DNA of 39,181 nucleotides from Actinomycetota bacterium (GCA_019246335.1 JAFAQQ010000011.1:1-39181); one strand, 5' to 3'. Shown: positions 8,928 through 19,488, counted from the stretch's first letter. Program-made: numbers and translations. The notes: generated by a model not told the origin, from the sequence alone.

Positions 8928-10046
8928 GTGCGGGTGCTCGTGGTCAACGTGGGGTCGAGCAGCGTCAAGCTGCGCGTGCTGGACGGCCCCGACGACGTCG
9001 TGGTGGCGGACGACCTCGCGGCCGCGGACCCCGCCGCGGCCGTGGAGCGGCGCCTCTCCGAGAGCCGTGACGTGGACGCGGTCGGGCACCGCATCGTCCA
9101 CGGCGGCCCGCACCTAACCCGTGCCGCTCTGGTAGATCGCCGCGTGATCGGAGAGCTGCGCGAGGCATCCGAGCTCGCCCCGGTGCACAACCCGCCGGCC
9201 CTCGCCGCGCTCGAGGCCGCCCTGGATGCCGCTCCCGAGCTGCCTAACGTGGCCTGCTTCGATACGGCGTTTCACGCAGGTATGCCGGCCGAGGCCTCGC
9301 TCTACGCGATCCCATCGGACTGGACCGAGCGCCACCGGATCCGCCGCTACGGCTTTCACGGGCTCTCGGTCGCATACTCGACGCGCCAGGCTGGGCAGCT
9401 GCTCGGGCTCCCGCCCGAGGAGATGCGAATCGTCGTCTGCCACCTGGGCGCCGGGGCTTCGGTCACGGCGGTTCGGGGCGGGCGCTCGGTCGACACCACC
9501 ATGGGCTTCACCCCGCTCGAGGGGCTGGTGATGGCTCGGCGCTCGGGGTCCGTCGACCCGGGCCTTCTCCTTTGGCTCGAGCGCTCGCGCGGCGTGAGCT
9601 CCTCCGAGCTGGAGGACGTGCTCGAGCACCGCAGCGGCATCGCGGGGATGGCGGGTGGCGACGGCGACATGAGGGCGGTCGTTCAGGCGGCGGCGCGCGG
9701 CGAGACACGGGCCGCCACCGCTCTTGGCGTATACATCCACCGCCTGCGCGCCGCAATCGCCGCGATGGCTGCGGCCATGGGAGGCTTGGACGCGATCGTG
9801 TTCACCGGCGGTGTCGGGGAGGGGTCCGACCACGTCCGGACGACCGCCTGCGCGGGGCTCGGATTCCTCGGGATCGAGATCGAGTCGACCGGCCGGGAGG
9901 ACCCGCCCGACGAGGACCTGGAGCTGACGGGCGGCCGCGCGCGGGTGCGGGCGCTCGTCGTCCGCGCGCGCGAGGACCTGCAGATCGCGGCGGAGACGCG
10001 CGACGCGTTGACCCGCGGGCAGGCGACGCCGCCGATCGGCCGCTAG
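8928..10046 (+). CDS. ackA: Acetate kinase
   Basis: [112 protein letters not shown]. Confidence 0.95.
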   Translation: MRVLVVNVGSSSVKLRVLDGPDDVVVADDLAAADPAAAVERRLSESRDVDAVGHRIVHGGPHLTRAALVDRRVIGELREASELAPVHNPPALAALEAALDAAPELPNVACFDTAFHAGMPAEASLYAIPSDWTERHRIRRYGFHGLSVAYSTRQAGQLLGLPPEEMRIVVCHLGAGASVTAVRGGRSVDTTMGFTPLEGLVMARRSGSVDPGLLLWLERSRGVSSSELEDVLEHRSGIAGMAGGDGDMRAVVQAAARGETRAATALGVYIHRLRAAIAAMAAAMGGLDAIVFTGGVGEGSDHVRTTACAGLGFLGIEIESTGREDPPDEDLELTGGRARVRALVVRAREDLQIAAETRDALTRGQATPPIGR

Positions 10047-12454
10047 GCGGTCTCGCCGACCTTCCGGCCGCCGTCCGCCGCGCCGGCGTCGAATGGCCAG
10101 ACCCAGTCCCGCGCGTCCGGCATGTCATCGCCGACGTCACGCGTGTACGCGCGATGGCGCAGGCGCTCGTCGACCATCTCCTGCCGCAGCTCGGCCGTGC
10201 GCGGGCCGAGCCCGGGAACGCGGTCGATCACGTCCATCACCAGGTGGTAGCGGTCCATGTCGTTGAGCATGACCATGTCGAAGGGGGTCGTGGTCGTCCC
10301 CTCCTCCTTGTAGCCGCGCACGTGGATGTTGGCGTGATTCGTCCGCCGGTAGGTGAGTCGGTGGATCAGCCAGGGGTAGCCGTGGTAGGCGAAGATCACC
10401 GGCCGCGTCGTGGTGAACAGGGCGTCGAACTCCGCGTCCGGCAGGCCGTGCGGGTGCTCGGACTCCGGCTCGAGCCGCATCAGGTCGACGACGTTCACCA
10501 CGCGCACGGCGAGGTCGGGCACGCGCTTTCGCAGGATCGCGGCGGCGGCGAGGACCTCGAGCGTCGGGATGTCCCCCGCGCATCCGAGCACTACGTCGGG
10601 CTCGGCTCCGTCCTCGTTGCCAGCCCACTCCCAGATCCCGAGCCCCCGAGCGCAGTGCGCCACCGCCTCGTCCATCGAGAGGTAGTCGAGCGCCGGCTGC
10701 TTGCCGGCGACGACCACGTTCACGTAGTGACGGCTGCGCAGGCAATGGTCGGCAACCGACAGCAGGCAGTTCGCGTCCGGCGGGAGGTAGACGCGGATCA
10801 CTTCAGCCTTCTTGTTCACGACGTGGTCGATGAAGCCGGGGTCCTGATGCGAGAACCCGTTGTGGTCCTGACGCCAGACGTGCGAGCTGAGCAGGTAGTT
10901 GAACGAGGCGAGCGGCCGCCGCCAGGGGATCTCACGCGTCACCTTGAGCCACTTGGCGTGCTGGTTGAACATCGAGTCGACGATGTGGATGAACGCCTCG
11001 TAGCAGTTGAAGAGGCCGTGCCGGCCGGTCAGCAGGTAGCCCTCCAGCCAGCCCTGGCACATGTGCTCGCTCAACACCTCCATGACGCGGCCGTCGGGAG
11101 CCAGGTGGTCGTCACCCGGGAGGCGCGGCTCGAGCCAGGTTCGGTCGGTCGCCTCGAAGACCGCCGACAGCCGGTTCGAGGCGGTCTCGTCCGGCCCGAA
11201 GAGCCGGAACTGCGACGGGTTGCGGCGCACGACGTCGCGCACGTAGGCGCCGAGCACGCGCGTCGCCTCGCTGGTCGTCCGGGCGGGCGCCGGCACGTCG
11301 ACTCCGTAGTCGCGGAAGTCGGGTAGGTCGAGCGGCTGCAGCCGGGCGCCGCCGTTCGTGTCCGGATTGGCGCCCATCCGGCGAGGGCCGTCGGGTACGA
11401 GCGCCACGACGCGCGGACGCGGCGCTCCCCCCTCGTCGAAGAGCTCCTCGGGACGGTAGCTGCGCATCCAGTGCTCGAGCTGGGCGAGGTGGTCGGGCCG
11501 ATCGGCGAAGCCGCTGAGCGGGACCTGGTGAGAGCGGAAAGAGCCCTCGGCGGGTTCGCCGTCGACCTCCTTCGGGCCCGTCCAGCCCTTGGGCGTTCGC
11601 AGCACGATCATCGGCCAGCGAGGGCGCTCCGAGAGGCCGCCTTCGCGCGCCTCCGCCTGGATGGCGCGGATCTGCGCGACGCACGAGTCGAGGGCGGCCG
11701 CCATCTCATGGTGCATGGGGTCGGGGTCGTCGCCTTCGACGAAATGCGGCGCGTGCCCGTAGCCCTCCATCAGCGCGCGCAGCTCGTCGTGTGGAAGGCG
11801 TGCCAGGACGGTCGGGTTGGCGATCTTGTAGCCGTTCAGGTGCAGGATCGGCAGCACCGCCCCGTCCCGCGCCGGATTGACGAACTTGTTGGAGTGCCAG
11901 CTCGTCGCCAGCGGTCCGGTCTCCGCTTCGCCGTCCCCGACGATGCAGCAGGCAAGGAGGTCCGGGTTGTCGAAGACCGCGCCGTACGCGTGCAGGAGTG
12001 CGTACCCGAGCTCCCCGCCTTCGTGGATCGAACCCGGCGTCTCGGGCGCGACGTGGCTCGGTATCCCACCCGGGAACGAGAACTGCCTGAAGAGCCGGCG
12101 CATCCCGTCCTCGTCGAGGCCGATGTGCGGGTAGGTCTCGCTGTAGGTGCCCTCGAGCCAGGTGTTCGCGACGATGCCGGGTCCGCCATGCCCGGGACCG
12201 ATCACGTACATGGCGTCGAGGGCGTGGTCGCGGATCGCGCGGTTCATGTGCGCGTAGACGAAGTTGAGCCCCGGCGTGGTGCCCCAGTGCCCGAGCAGGC
12301 GCGGCTTCACGTGCTCGAGCCGCAGCGGCTCGCGGAGCAGCGGGTTGTCGAGCAGATAGATCTGTCCGACCGAGAGGTAGTTCGCGGCGCGCCAGTGGAG
12401 GTTCAGGCCCTCGACCTGCTCCGCCGCTAGGGCTTGGTCTGACCCCTGTGGCAC
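10043..12454 (-). CDS. xfp: Phosphoketolase (xylulose-5-phosphate/fructose-6-phosphate type)
   Basis: [106 protein letters not shown] start. Confidence 0.95.
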   Translation of the reverse strand: MPQGSDQALAAEQVEGLNLHWRAANYLSVGQIYLLDNPLLREPLRLEHVKPRLLGHWGTTPGLNFVYAHMNRAIRDHALDAMYVIGPGHGGPGIVANTWLEGTYSETYPHIGLDEDGMRRLFRQFSFPGGIPSHVAPETPGSIHEGGELGYALLHAYGAVFDNPDLLACCIVGDGEAETGPLATSWHSNKFVNPARDGAVLPILHLNGYKIANPTVLARLPHDELRALMEGYGHAPHFVEGDDPDPMHHEMAAALDSCVAQIRAIQAEAREGGLSERPRWPMIVLRTPKGWTGPKEVDGEPAEGSFRSHQVPLSGFADRPDHLAQLEHWMRSYRPEELFDEGGAPRPRVVALVPDGPRRMGANPDTNGGARLQPLDLPDFRDYGVDVPAPARTTSEATRVLGAYVRDVVRRNPSQFRLFGPDETASNRLSAVFEATDRTWLEPRLPGDDHLAPDGRVMEVLSEHMCQGWLEGYLLTGRHGLFNCYEAFIHIVDSMFNQHAKWLKVTREIPWRRPLASFNYLLSSHVWRQDHNGFSHQDPGFIDHVVNKKAEVIRVYLPPDANCLLSVADHCLRSRHYVNVVVAGKQPALDYLSMDEAVAHCARGLGIWEWAGNEDGAEPDVVLGCAGDIPTLEVLAAAAILRKRVPDLAVRVVNVVDLMRLEPESEHPHGLPDAEFDALFTTTRPVIFAYHGYPWLIHRLTYRRTNHANIHVRGYKEEGTTTTPFDMVMLNDMDRYHLVMDVIDRVPGLGPRTAELRQEMVDERLRHRAYTRDVGDDMPDARDWVWPFDAGAADGGRKVGETA

Positions 12455-12463
12455 CGGTCAGAC
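12437..12463 (-). repeat. 8-bp perfect inverted repeat with the xfp GTG start codon in its 11-nt loop
   Basis: Plus strand GTCTGACC-CCTGTGGCACC-GGTCAGAC; xfp start codon occupies 12452-12454 inside the loop. Confidence 0.85.
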
Positions 12464-12542
12464 ACTTGCACACCGGTCCGGCCCGGCGCGTGTAAGCCCG
12501 GCTCGCCTCAATACGATCGGCGCCAAGCGAACGGGGGTCGGC

Positions 12543-12971
12543 ATGAAGATCGTTGTCGGCGTCGACGGATCGGACCACAGTAGGGCGGCGCTTGCCTTCG
12601 CCGCTGAGGAGGCGCGAGCGCACCAGGCTCGGCTGCAGGCGGTCTCGGCCTGGCACGTGGCGACAGCCGCCCTGAGCGGGCCGGTCGCACCTCCCCTCGC
12701 CGAGATGCAGAGCGCCCTCGAGGAAGCCGCCCGCACCGCGCTCGCCGAGTCGATCGACGGTCTGGAAGGGGGTGACCAGCTCGAGATCGAGTCGACGGTC
12801 CGCGAGGGCCACCCCGCGGAGGTGCTGATCGAGCTCGGGCAGGACGCGGACCTGCTCGTGGTGGGGACGCGCGGCCTCGGCGGCTTCCGCGGCGTGCTGC
12901 TCGGATCCGTGAGCCAGCACTGCGCCCAGCACGCGCCCTGCCCCACCGTGGTCGTCCCCTCAGGCGGTTAG
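12543..12971 (+). CDS. Universal stress protein (UspA family)
   Basis: MKIVVGVDGSDHSRAALAFAAEEARA...DADLLVVGTRGLGGFRGVLLGSVSQHCAQHAPCPTVVVP (ATP-binding Usp motif). Confidence 0.95.
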   Translation: MKIVVGVDGSDHSRAALAFAAEEARAHQARLQAVSAWHVATAALSGPVAPPLAEMQSALEEAARTALAESIDGLEGGDQLEIESTVREGHPAEVLIELGQDADLLVVGTRGLGGFRGVLLGSVSQHCAQHAPCPTVVVPSGG

Positions 12972-12982
12972 GCGGCGCGCAG

Positions 12983-14410
12983 CTACCCGTTCGCCGCGCC
13001 GGGGACCAGCCTGCGGAACAGCTCGAGGTACTGCGTGAGGCTGCGAGGCCCGAGGAACTCGTCGCGCACCCGCTCACGCGCCGCGCGACCCAGCTCGCCG
13101 GCGCGCTCGGGGTCTCGCACGAGCTGGGCGGCGACTTCACCGAAGGCGTCGGAATCGCCCGGGTCGACCAGGACACCGGTCTCGCCGTCCACTATCTGGT
13201 CCTGGATCCCGCCGACCCGGGACCCGATCACCGGCCGCCCTTTCCACATCCCCTCGGAGACCGTCAGGCCGAACCCCTCCGCGAGGCTCTTCTGCGCGAG
13301 GACGTCCGCGCGCCGCTGGAGCGCATTGACCAGCGTGGCGTTCTCCTCGGCGTCCTCCATCGGCAGCGACAGCAGGTGCACGCGGTCGCGCACCTCCGGA
13401 TCGAGGCGCTCGCGGGCCTCGATCGTCGCGGCCAGGACCTCGACCCCCTCCGGGTCGTCGGCGACAGCCGCGGTCGAGGGTCCCGCGAGCACGAGCTGCG
13501 CGTCCTCGACCCCGGCGACGTGCTCCGCGAAGCCCCGCATGACGCCGATCGGGTCCTTGAGCCGGTCCCAGCGCGAGATCTGGGCGACGACCCGGTCGGA
13601 CGGCCGCAACGGACGCGCCTGGACGGCCTCGACGCGGCGGTCGACGCGACCGGGGGAGCCGTCCGCGCGCACGAAGCTTGGATGACCGCCGGCTCCGTCG
13701 GATTGGATGCCGCCGGCGCGCAGGACCGCGCCGACGACCTCGGGGGGTAGCTCGGCGTTCTTCGCCGAGAAGGCGTCGATGGAGGGCGCGATTATCGCCA
13801 GTCGCGCCTCGTCGAGGTCATCCCAGACGAACGACCGGCGCGAGAACACGTATGCGTCGGCCGGCTCGACGAACGGGCGAAGGAAATCCCACGCGCCGCG
13901 CGCGAAGTCATTCGGCTCGTCGAGCCCGACGTGGCACCGCCACACGGCCGTGGCGCCCTGCTCCCGCAGCGGCTCGGCGAGCCCCGCGGTCTGCGGGTCG
14001 TGCAGCAGGACGAAGTCCCCGGCTCGCACCAGCGGCTCGAGCTCCTGCGCGTTGCGCTCTAGCGTGCGCCGGTATACGTCGATCTCCGTGCGGCCAAGCG
14101 GGCCGCCGTCGCCCTCGAAGCCGTGCAGCCGGTTGTGTATTCGCTTCGTCACCCGGAAGAAGTCGGGATCGCCGCCGATGACCATCCAGCGAGCGTCGAT
14201 GCCGGCCCCGCGGACGTACGCGACGAGAGAGGTCAGGAGCTCGGCCACGCCACCGCCCCGAGCGGTCGAGTTCACGGTCCAGACGACGCGCCCGCCGAGG
14301 AGGTCACGACCCCGCTCGATGACCTCCTGGAAGCGCGAGAACTGCTCCCCGCTCAGGACCTCGGCGAAGCGCTCGGGCGGCAGCGGGTTGACGTGGACCT
14401 CTCCGACCAC
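12983..14410 (-). CDS. treT: TreT-like trehalose synthase (glycosyl-transferring), GT4 family
   Basis: VVWTVNSTARGGGVAELLTSLVAYVRGAGIDARWMVIGGDPDFFRVTKRIHNRLHG, FVLLHDPQTAGLAEPL, LAEGFGLTVSEGMWKGRPVIGSRVGGIQDQIVDGETGVLVDPGD. Confidence 0.8.
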   Translation of the reverse strand: MVGEVHVNPLPPERFAEVLSGEQFSRFQEVIERGRDLLGGRVVWTVNSTARGGGVAELLTSLVAYVRGAGIDARWMVIGGDPDFFRVTKRIHNRLHGFEGDGGPLGRTEIDVYRRTLERNAQELEPLVRAGDFVLLHDPQTAGLAEPLREQGATAVWRCHVGLDEPNDFARGAWDFLRPFVEPADAYVFSRRSFVWDDLDEARLAIIAPSIDAFSAKNAELPPEVVGAVLRAGGIQSDGAGGHPSFVRADGSPGRVDRRVEAVQARPLRPSDRVVAQISRWDRLKDPIGVMRGFAEHVAGVEDAQLVLAGPSTAAVADDPEGVEVLAATIEARERLDPEVRDRVHLLSLPMEDAEENATLVNALQRRADVLAQKSLAEGFGLTVSEGMWKGRPVIGSRVGGIQDQIVDGETGVLVDPGDSDAFGEVAAQLVRDPERAGELGRAARERVRDEFLGPRSLTQYLELFRRLVPGAANG

Positions 14411-14439
14411 GGCTATAGCATCGCGAGATCGCCCGTGGG

Positions 14440-14769
14440 TTGGTCTTCGGCGCCATGGCCCTTGCGGCGAGCCTCAGCTTGGCCGCCTGCGGCAGCACGC
14501 CGCCGAGCCTGAGCGAGGGACGGCGCGTGTTCGTCGGCGCAGGCTGCGGCGGATGCCACACGCTCGCCGCCGCCGGGACGCACGGAACGCTCGGGCCCGA
14601 CTTCAACACCAGCGAGCGGCTTGACGAGGCGCAGATCCGCCTCCAGCTGAGGGTCGGAGGCGGCGGGATGCCGCCGTTTGACCACCGTCTCACGCCGCGC
14701 GAGCAGGAAGCGGTTGCTCATTTCGTAGCTACCGCGATGGCGCGACGGCGTCCTCGGCTCGGTCAGTGA
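14440..14769 (+). CDS. Monoheme c-type cytochrome lipoprotein
   Basis: Lipobox LSLAACGS; heme motif GAGCGGCHTL (CxxCH); GGGGMPPF distal Met segment. Start uncertain (TTG 14440 or ATG 14455). Confidence 0.85.
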   Translation: MVFGAMALAASLSLAACGSTPPSLSEGRRVFVGAGCGGCHTLAAAGTHGTLGPDFNTSERLDEAQIRLQLRVGGGGMPPFDHRLTPREQEAVAHFVATAMARRRPRLGQ

Positions 14770-14792
14770 GATTCGCCTGACGGAGCTCTATC

Positions 14793-16688
14793 TCAGTCGT
14801 GTATGTGGAACGGCAGCGTGGCGATCACCACGTCGGTCCGGGCCTCGAGGACGGTCTCGAGCAGGCGTCCACGCTGGTTGTGGAGGATCTCGTGGCGTCG
14901 CTTGGCGGGGCGGATCTCGGCTATCAGGACGGTCACGGTCGCATCCTCCGCCTCGATCCCGTCGACGTAACGGAGGACGGTGCGCACGAGGCTGCGATGG
15001 GGATCGAGCAGCACCTCGATCGGCACACCGGGCGCCCATTCGTCCCACTCGTGCTTGATCCGGTCGCACTCGTCGTGGTCTCCGGCGACCGCCACGGCCA
15101 CCACCGTGTCGCCGAGCGAGAGCGCCGCGGTCACCGCGCGCTCGGTCAGGAGGTTCACAGTCGACGCCGGGACGACCACGATGCTCTCGCGCCTTCGCGG
15201 GTGCGGCGGCGTCTTGCCGAGCCTCAGCTCGCGCGCCACCCGGGCGTAGTAGGACTCGGTGTGGGAGAAGAGCCACATCATCAGGGGGATCGCGATCGTC
15301 ACCACCCAGGCGCCGGCCAGGAACTTGGTCGAGAGGAACACCACCACCGCGACCGACGTCATGACCGCGCCCGCGCCGTTCAACGCCGTGCGCGCGCGCC
15401 ATCCCTTTGGGCGCTCGCGCCTCCAGTGCCGCACCAGGCCGACCTGGCTGATCGTGAACCCGACGAAGACGCCGATCGTGAACAGCGGGATCAGCCGGTT
15501 GGTCTCGGCGCTCACCGCGATCAGCAGCAGCGCGGCCGCGAGCGCCAGGGCGACGATCCCGTGGCGGTACACCGGCCGCTCGGCGCGCAGGTAGAACACG
15601 TGCGGAAGCCGGTGGTCGCGGGCCAGCAGGCTCATGAGCACGGGCAGCCCCCCGAAGCTCGTGTTGGCCGCGAGCCCGAGCACGAGCGTGACCGCGAGGT
15701 TCGAGACGTAGAAGGGCCAGCCCGTCCCGAAGGCGCCGGCCGTGACCTGCGCGAGGATCGTCACGTGGCCGCGCGGCACCACGTCGTGGGCGCGGATCAG
15801 GACCGACAGGCCGACGAGCATGACGGCCAGGAGGGCGCCGAGCAGGAGCTCCGTTCGCTGGGCCGTGCGGATCCGTGGCGCGCGGAACGCCGGCGTCCCG
15901 TTCGCGATCGCCTCCACCCCCGTGACGGCTGAGCAGCCGGCCGCGAACGCCTTGAGGATGAGGACGATGCCCAGTCCGGTGGTCGGCGTGATCGGCCCGA
16001 GGCTCGACCCGATCCGAGCAACCGGATGAGCGTGAAAGGCGCCGACCGCGATCGTGGCGAAGATGCTCACGACGAACACCGCCGTGGGCACGAGCAGCAG
16101 CCTGGCCGATTCGCTGATCCCGAACATGTTCACCGCGGTGAGCAGGGCCAGCCCGATCAGGCAGACGAGCAACAGGTGGTGGGCGAGCCCCGGGAAGACG
16201 CTTCCCAGGCTGGCCGCGCCCGCGGCCAGGCTCACCGCGACGGTGAGCACGTAGTCGACCACCAGGGAGGCCGCCGCGAGGAGGCTCGGCGCGCGCCCGA
16301 GGTGCTCCTTCGCGACCGCGTAGGCCCCGCCCCCGTCGGGATGCGCGGCGATCACCTGCGCGTACGAGAGGACCAGCAGGACGAGCATGCCGGTGATCAC
16401 GAGCGTCAGGGGGACCGTGAAGCGCAGCGCCGAGGCCCCGGCCCCCACCAGGACGAGGACCATCGCCTCGGGGCCGTAGGCGACGCTCGACAGCGCGTCC
16501 AGGCTCAGCGCCGATAGGCCGCCCACCACGCCGAGCTCGTGCCCGGCGTCGGCGTGCTTGCCGGCGCGGCGGCGGACGTCGCGCATTTCCGTGGCCCTCG
16601 ATCCGGACCGCCGAGGCGCAGCGGCTCGCGAGCCGCCGCCGGCGTCCGCCGTCGTCGTCCCAGTGCGCTCGTCGGGTGGCTCGCTCAT
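14793..16688 (-). CDS. APC-superfamily amino acid permease
   Basis: LGVVGGLSALSLDALSSVAYGPEAMVLVLVGAG, 12 or so hydrophobic segments, AFAAGCSAVTGVEAIANGTPAFR; start chosen at MSEPPDER. Confidence 0.85.
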   Translation of the reverse strand: MSEPPDERTGTTTADAGGGSRAAAPRRSGSRATEMRDVRRRAGKHADAGHELGVVGGLSALSLDALSSVAYGPEAMVLVLVGAGASALRFTVPLTLVITGMLVLLVLSYAQVIAAHPDGGGAYAVAKEHLGRAPSLLAAASLVVDYVLTVAVSLAAGAASLGSVFPGLAHHLLLVCLIGLALLTAVNMFGISESARLLLVPTAVFVVSIFATIAVGAFHAHPVARIGSSLGPITPTTGLGIVLILKAFAAGCSAVTGVEAIANGTPAFRAPRIRTAQRTELLLGALLAVMLVGLSVLIRAHDVVPRGHVTILAQVTAGAFGTGWPFYVSNLAVTLVLGLAANTSFGGLPVLMSLLARDHRLPHVFYLRAERPVYRHGIVALALAAALLLIAVSAETNRLIPLFTIGVFVGFTISQVGLVRHWRRERPKGWRARTALNGAGAVMTSVAVVVFLSTKFLAGAWVVTIAIPLMMWLFSHTESYYARVARELRLGKTPPHPRRRESIVVVPASTVNLLTERAVTAALSLGDTVVAVAVAGDHDECDRIKHEWDEWAPGVPIEVLLDPHRSLVRTVLRYVDGIEAEDATVTVLIAEIRPAKRRHEILHNQRGRLLETVLEARTDVVIATLPFHIHD

Positions 16689-16815
16689 GCCGTCTGGCCG
16701 GCCTCGCGGCCAGGATAAGCCCGGCCGCTCTGGGAGCATGCGCCGCTTGCGCACGGCTCGAGCTGCGGACCGCTCGCCCTCGGGACCTCACCGCGTCGGC
16801 TGTACTCTGCGCGGC

Positions 16816-17424
16816 GTGTTGCGCGGGCTCGCATCCGCAGCCGTGGCGATCGTCGCCGTCGCGGTTGCAGGCTGCGGCGGCGGCACGAAGGCCGGTTCGA
16901 CGCAGACCAGCACGGTCACCGTCACGTCGACCGGCGGGGGCGGGGCGTCGTCCGGCGGGACCACCCACACCGCCCACGGGATGGCTCAGGCGCCCTCGCC
17001 GGATGACGCGCAGCAGTACGCCCGGCATACCTATGTGGTCCAGCCGCAGCTCGGGAAGCGCGTGTTCAAGGTATTCGGCCCGGCACAGAGCGTCACCGCG
17101 GGCGACGGCTCCTTGATCACGGCCTTCAGCGCCGTGCTGGCCGATTCCGGCGATGGGACGGGGCAGGCGGTGCTGCTCTTCCGCGGCACGAAGTTCCTTG
17201 GCTGGGCGAGCAATCGGCTCGCCATCCGGCTCACGATCGGGCGGAGCGGCGACCAGATCGCGGTCAAGTACGGCAACTTCCAGGGAAACGACCCGCTTTG
17301 CTGCCCCTCGTCGATGAAGACCGTCGACTACTCGTGGAACGGCTCGCGCATCGTCGCCGACGGCGACCCGCCGCTCGCGTACGGAAAGCCGGGCGACGAG
17401 CTGCGCCTGGCCCCCGGCGGCTGA
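16816..17424 (+). CDS. Lipoprotein, LppP/LprE-like
   Basis: MLRGLASAAVAIVAVAVAGCGGG lipobox; C-terminal QIAVKYGNFQGNDPLCCPSSMKTVDYSWNGSRI. Confidence 0.65.
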   Translation: MLRGLASAAVAIVAVAVAGCGGGTKAGSTQTSTVTVTSTGGGGASSGGTTHTAHGMAQAPSPDDAQQYARHTYVVQPQLGKRVFKVFGPAQSVTAGDGSLITAFSAVLADSGDGTGQAVLLFRGTKFLGWASNRLAIRLTIGRSGDQIAVKYGNFQGNDPLCCPSSMKTVDYSWNGSRIVADGDPPLAYGKPGDELRLAPGG

Positions 17425-17451
17425 CCGGCCCGGCCGGGCGAGACGAGTCGC

Positions 17452-18993
17452 TCACGCCGAGCCCTGCTGCGAGGCCGCGGCGGTCGCGGTGTCGCGCCCG
17501 TAAGTGGTTCGAGCGCGCAGCAGGAAGACACCGCCCGCGGCGAGTGTCCCGAGGAGAAGGAGGAAGGAGATCTGGAGCCCTCTGGCGGCCCCCGGCGAGA
17601 CGATCGGATGGGTCCCGATCGGAGCCTGCTTGGGAGCGATTCCGGCGATGAGGTCCGCGAGCCCGCCGAACACGAGTGGCGCGACCGCCTGCGCGAGCGA
17701 CCGCAGGACCGTGCGCGTGCTCTCGGCGCGGCCCCAGAGACCGGCGGGCATGATGTCGAGGCGCGCGGCGTCCAGCGGCGGGTTGGCCGCCGAGAGCAGG
17801 GCCGCCCCCGCGACGTCGAACCAGACGGCGGGCGTGAGTTGACTCGACACGATGCCGGGGACGAGCAGACCGGCCGCGCCCAGATAGGAGACGGCGGGAA
17901 CCCAGACCCGTGCTTCGAGATAGCCGCGGCGCACGAGCGAATCGGTCAGCCGGCCGCTGATCAAGGTCCCGACCAGCGCGCCGGCTACGAGCAGGGCGAG
18001 AACGAGCTCGGCCTCCGCCTGGCTCGCGTGGTAGTGGCCGCGGACGAACAGCAGCGCGAAGGTCGACAGCCCGGCGAAGTAGAAGTAGCCGAGCGAGCTG
18101 CTGATGATCATCAGCACGTTGGTCGGGATCGAGAGGATGTAGCGGACCGCGGCGGCCAGGCCCAGCTTGCTCGGATCCGTTCGCAGTATGCGGCTCGGGT
18201 CGGGGTGTATGCCGCGGCGCCTGAGCGCCTGGCGGGCGGGCTCGCCGACGGACCCCTCCGGCTCCTCCTCCGCGGCCGGCGACTGCGCTCGCAGCCTGGA
18301 CTCGGCCACCGCCTGCTTCAGGTCGACGACCCCGTGCATGAGCCAGCTCGCCCCGCCGCGGGGCGGCTCCGGAACCGTCCTGTGGAGCTCGCGCGCCAGG
18401 AAGAACCCGGGGAGGGCGAGCAGCACGAAGGCGGCGCGCCAGTCGATCACGCTCGCGACGCTGCCGCTGACGATGAAGCCCGCCGCGGTCCCCACGATCT
18501 CGCCGCCGAGGATGTACGCCCACACACGCCCGCGCTCGCGTGACGGGAAGTAGTCGCCGGTCAGCGAGGCGATGGCGGGTCCGGCGGTCGCAGTGACCGC
18601 GCCGAGAACAAGACGCGTGAGGAGGAGCGTCCCGTAGCTGCCGGCGAAGGCGCTCATGAGCGACGCGCCGCTCCACATCACGATGCTCAGCGACAGCAGG
18701 GGCATCCGGCTTACGCGGTCGACGAGGAGCCCAACGGGGATCGTGAACAGCGCTCCGACCAGCAGCGCGACCGAGCTGAGGAGCCCGATCTCGGTGTTGC
18801 CGATGCGCAGGGAGTGCTCGAGCTGCGGCGCGACGGCCCCGACCGTGGCCGCGTCCGCGCCGCTCAGCGCGAGCACGGCGCCGAAGAGGGTGATCACGCG
18901 CGCCCGAGCAGGACCGCCCACCCGCCGTACGACCTGCCCGCGCACGAGCCGGCCGAGGCGGCGCAGCAGGCCGGGATCTCCGTTCGCCGTCAC
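17452..18993 (-). CDS. MFS transporter
   Basis: GADAATVGAVAPQLEHSLRIGNTEIGLLSSVALLVGALFTIPVGLLVDRVSRMPLL...; two hydrophobic halves separated by a long hydrophilic loop. Confidence 0.85.
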   Translation of the reverse strand: MTANGDPGLLRRLGRLVRGQVVRRVGGPARARVITLFGAVLALSGADAATVGAVAPQLEHSLRIGNTEIGLLSSVALLVGALFTIPVGLLVDRVSRMPLLSLSIVMWSGASLMSAFAGSYGTLLLTRLVLGAVTATAGPAIASLTGDYFPSRERGRVWAYILGGEIVGTAAGFIVSGSVASVIDWRAAFVLLALPGFFLARELHRTVPEPPRGGASWLMHGVVDLKQAVAESRLRAQSPAAEEEPEGSVGEPARQALRRRGIHPDPSRILRTDPSKLGLAAAVRYILSIPTNVLMIISSSLGYFYFAGLSTFALLFVRGHYHASQAEAELVLALLVAGALVGTLISGRLTDSLVRRGYLEARVWVPAVSYLGAAGLLVPGIVSSQLTPAVWFDVAGAALLSAANPPLDAARLDIMPAGLWGRAESTRTVLRSLAQAVAPLVFGGLADLIAGIAPKQAPIGTHPIVSPGAARGLQISFLLLLGTLAAGGVFLLRARTTYGRDTATAAASQQGSA

Positions 18994-19059
18994 AGCTCCG
19001 CCATGGTCGGTGCCTTACCGCCTGCGATCCGAACTGGACGGAGTACCTGGCGGTGTGAT

Positions 19060-19488
19060 CTAGCGGCCGGCCTCCCGGATCCGCCGGGCGAGGTCGGAGA
19101 GCGCTCTCGACGCGCCGCCGGGCGCCGTGGCCGCCTTGACCTGCAGGGCGCCAGGCGTTCCCGTCGCGCAGACCGCCTCTCCGTACGAAGAGTACGTCGT
19201 CGTGACGCTCGGATTGCCGAACCCGAAGGAAGCCTTCTTGAGGGTCGGCTGGACCGCCGCGTATCCGATCAGGTTCGCCCCGTTCACGGGGTCGGCGCTG
19301 ATGGCCACGAAGTGCTTCGGGCAGTGGACGTCTTCCTTCGCGACCTGTCCCGGCGGTATGTGAAGCATCTTCCCGAGGACCGTACGCACCCCGAGCGTGG
19401 GGGTCGGGTCGGCGCCGGACGAGGCCGTGACCGCGACCAGGGCCGCCGTTGTTGCGGCGAGAGCGACTGCGAGAACGGCCCTGTGCAT
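19060..19488 (-). CDS. Secreted hypothetical protein
   Basis: Signal peptide MHRAVLAVALAATTAALVAVTASSGA; AAAGGGAGG Shine-Dalgarno 4 nt upstream of ATG. Confidence 0.7.
   Translation of the reverse strand: MHRAVLAVALAATTAALVAVTASSGADPTPTLGVRTVLGKMLHIPPGQVAKEDVHCPKHFVAISADPVNGANLIGYAAVQPTLKKASFGFGNPSVTTTYSSYGEAVCATGTPGALQVKAATAPGGASRALSDLARRIREAGR

Noticed and set aside
14788-17028. 746-aa minus-strand ORF overlapping the APC permease
   Set aside because: Same-strand shifted frame with low-complexity Arg/Ala/Gly composition; the permease frame is clearly coding.
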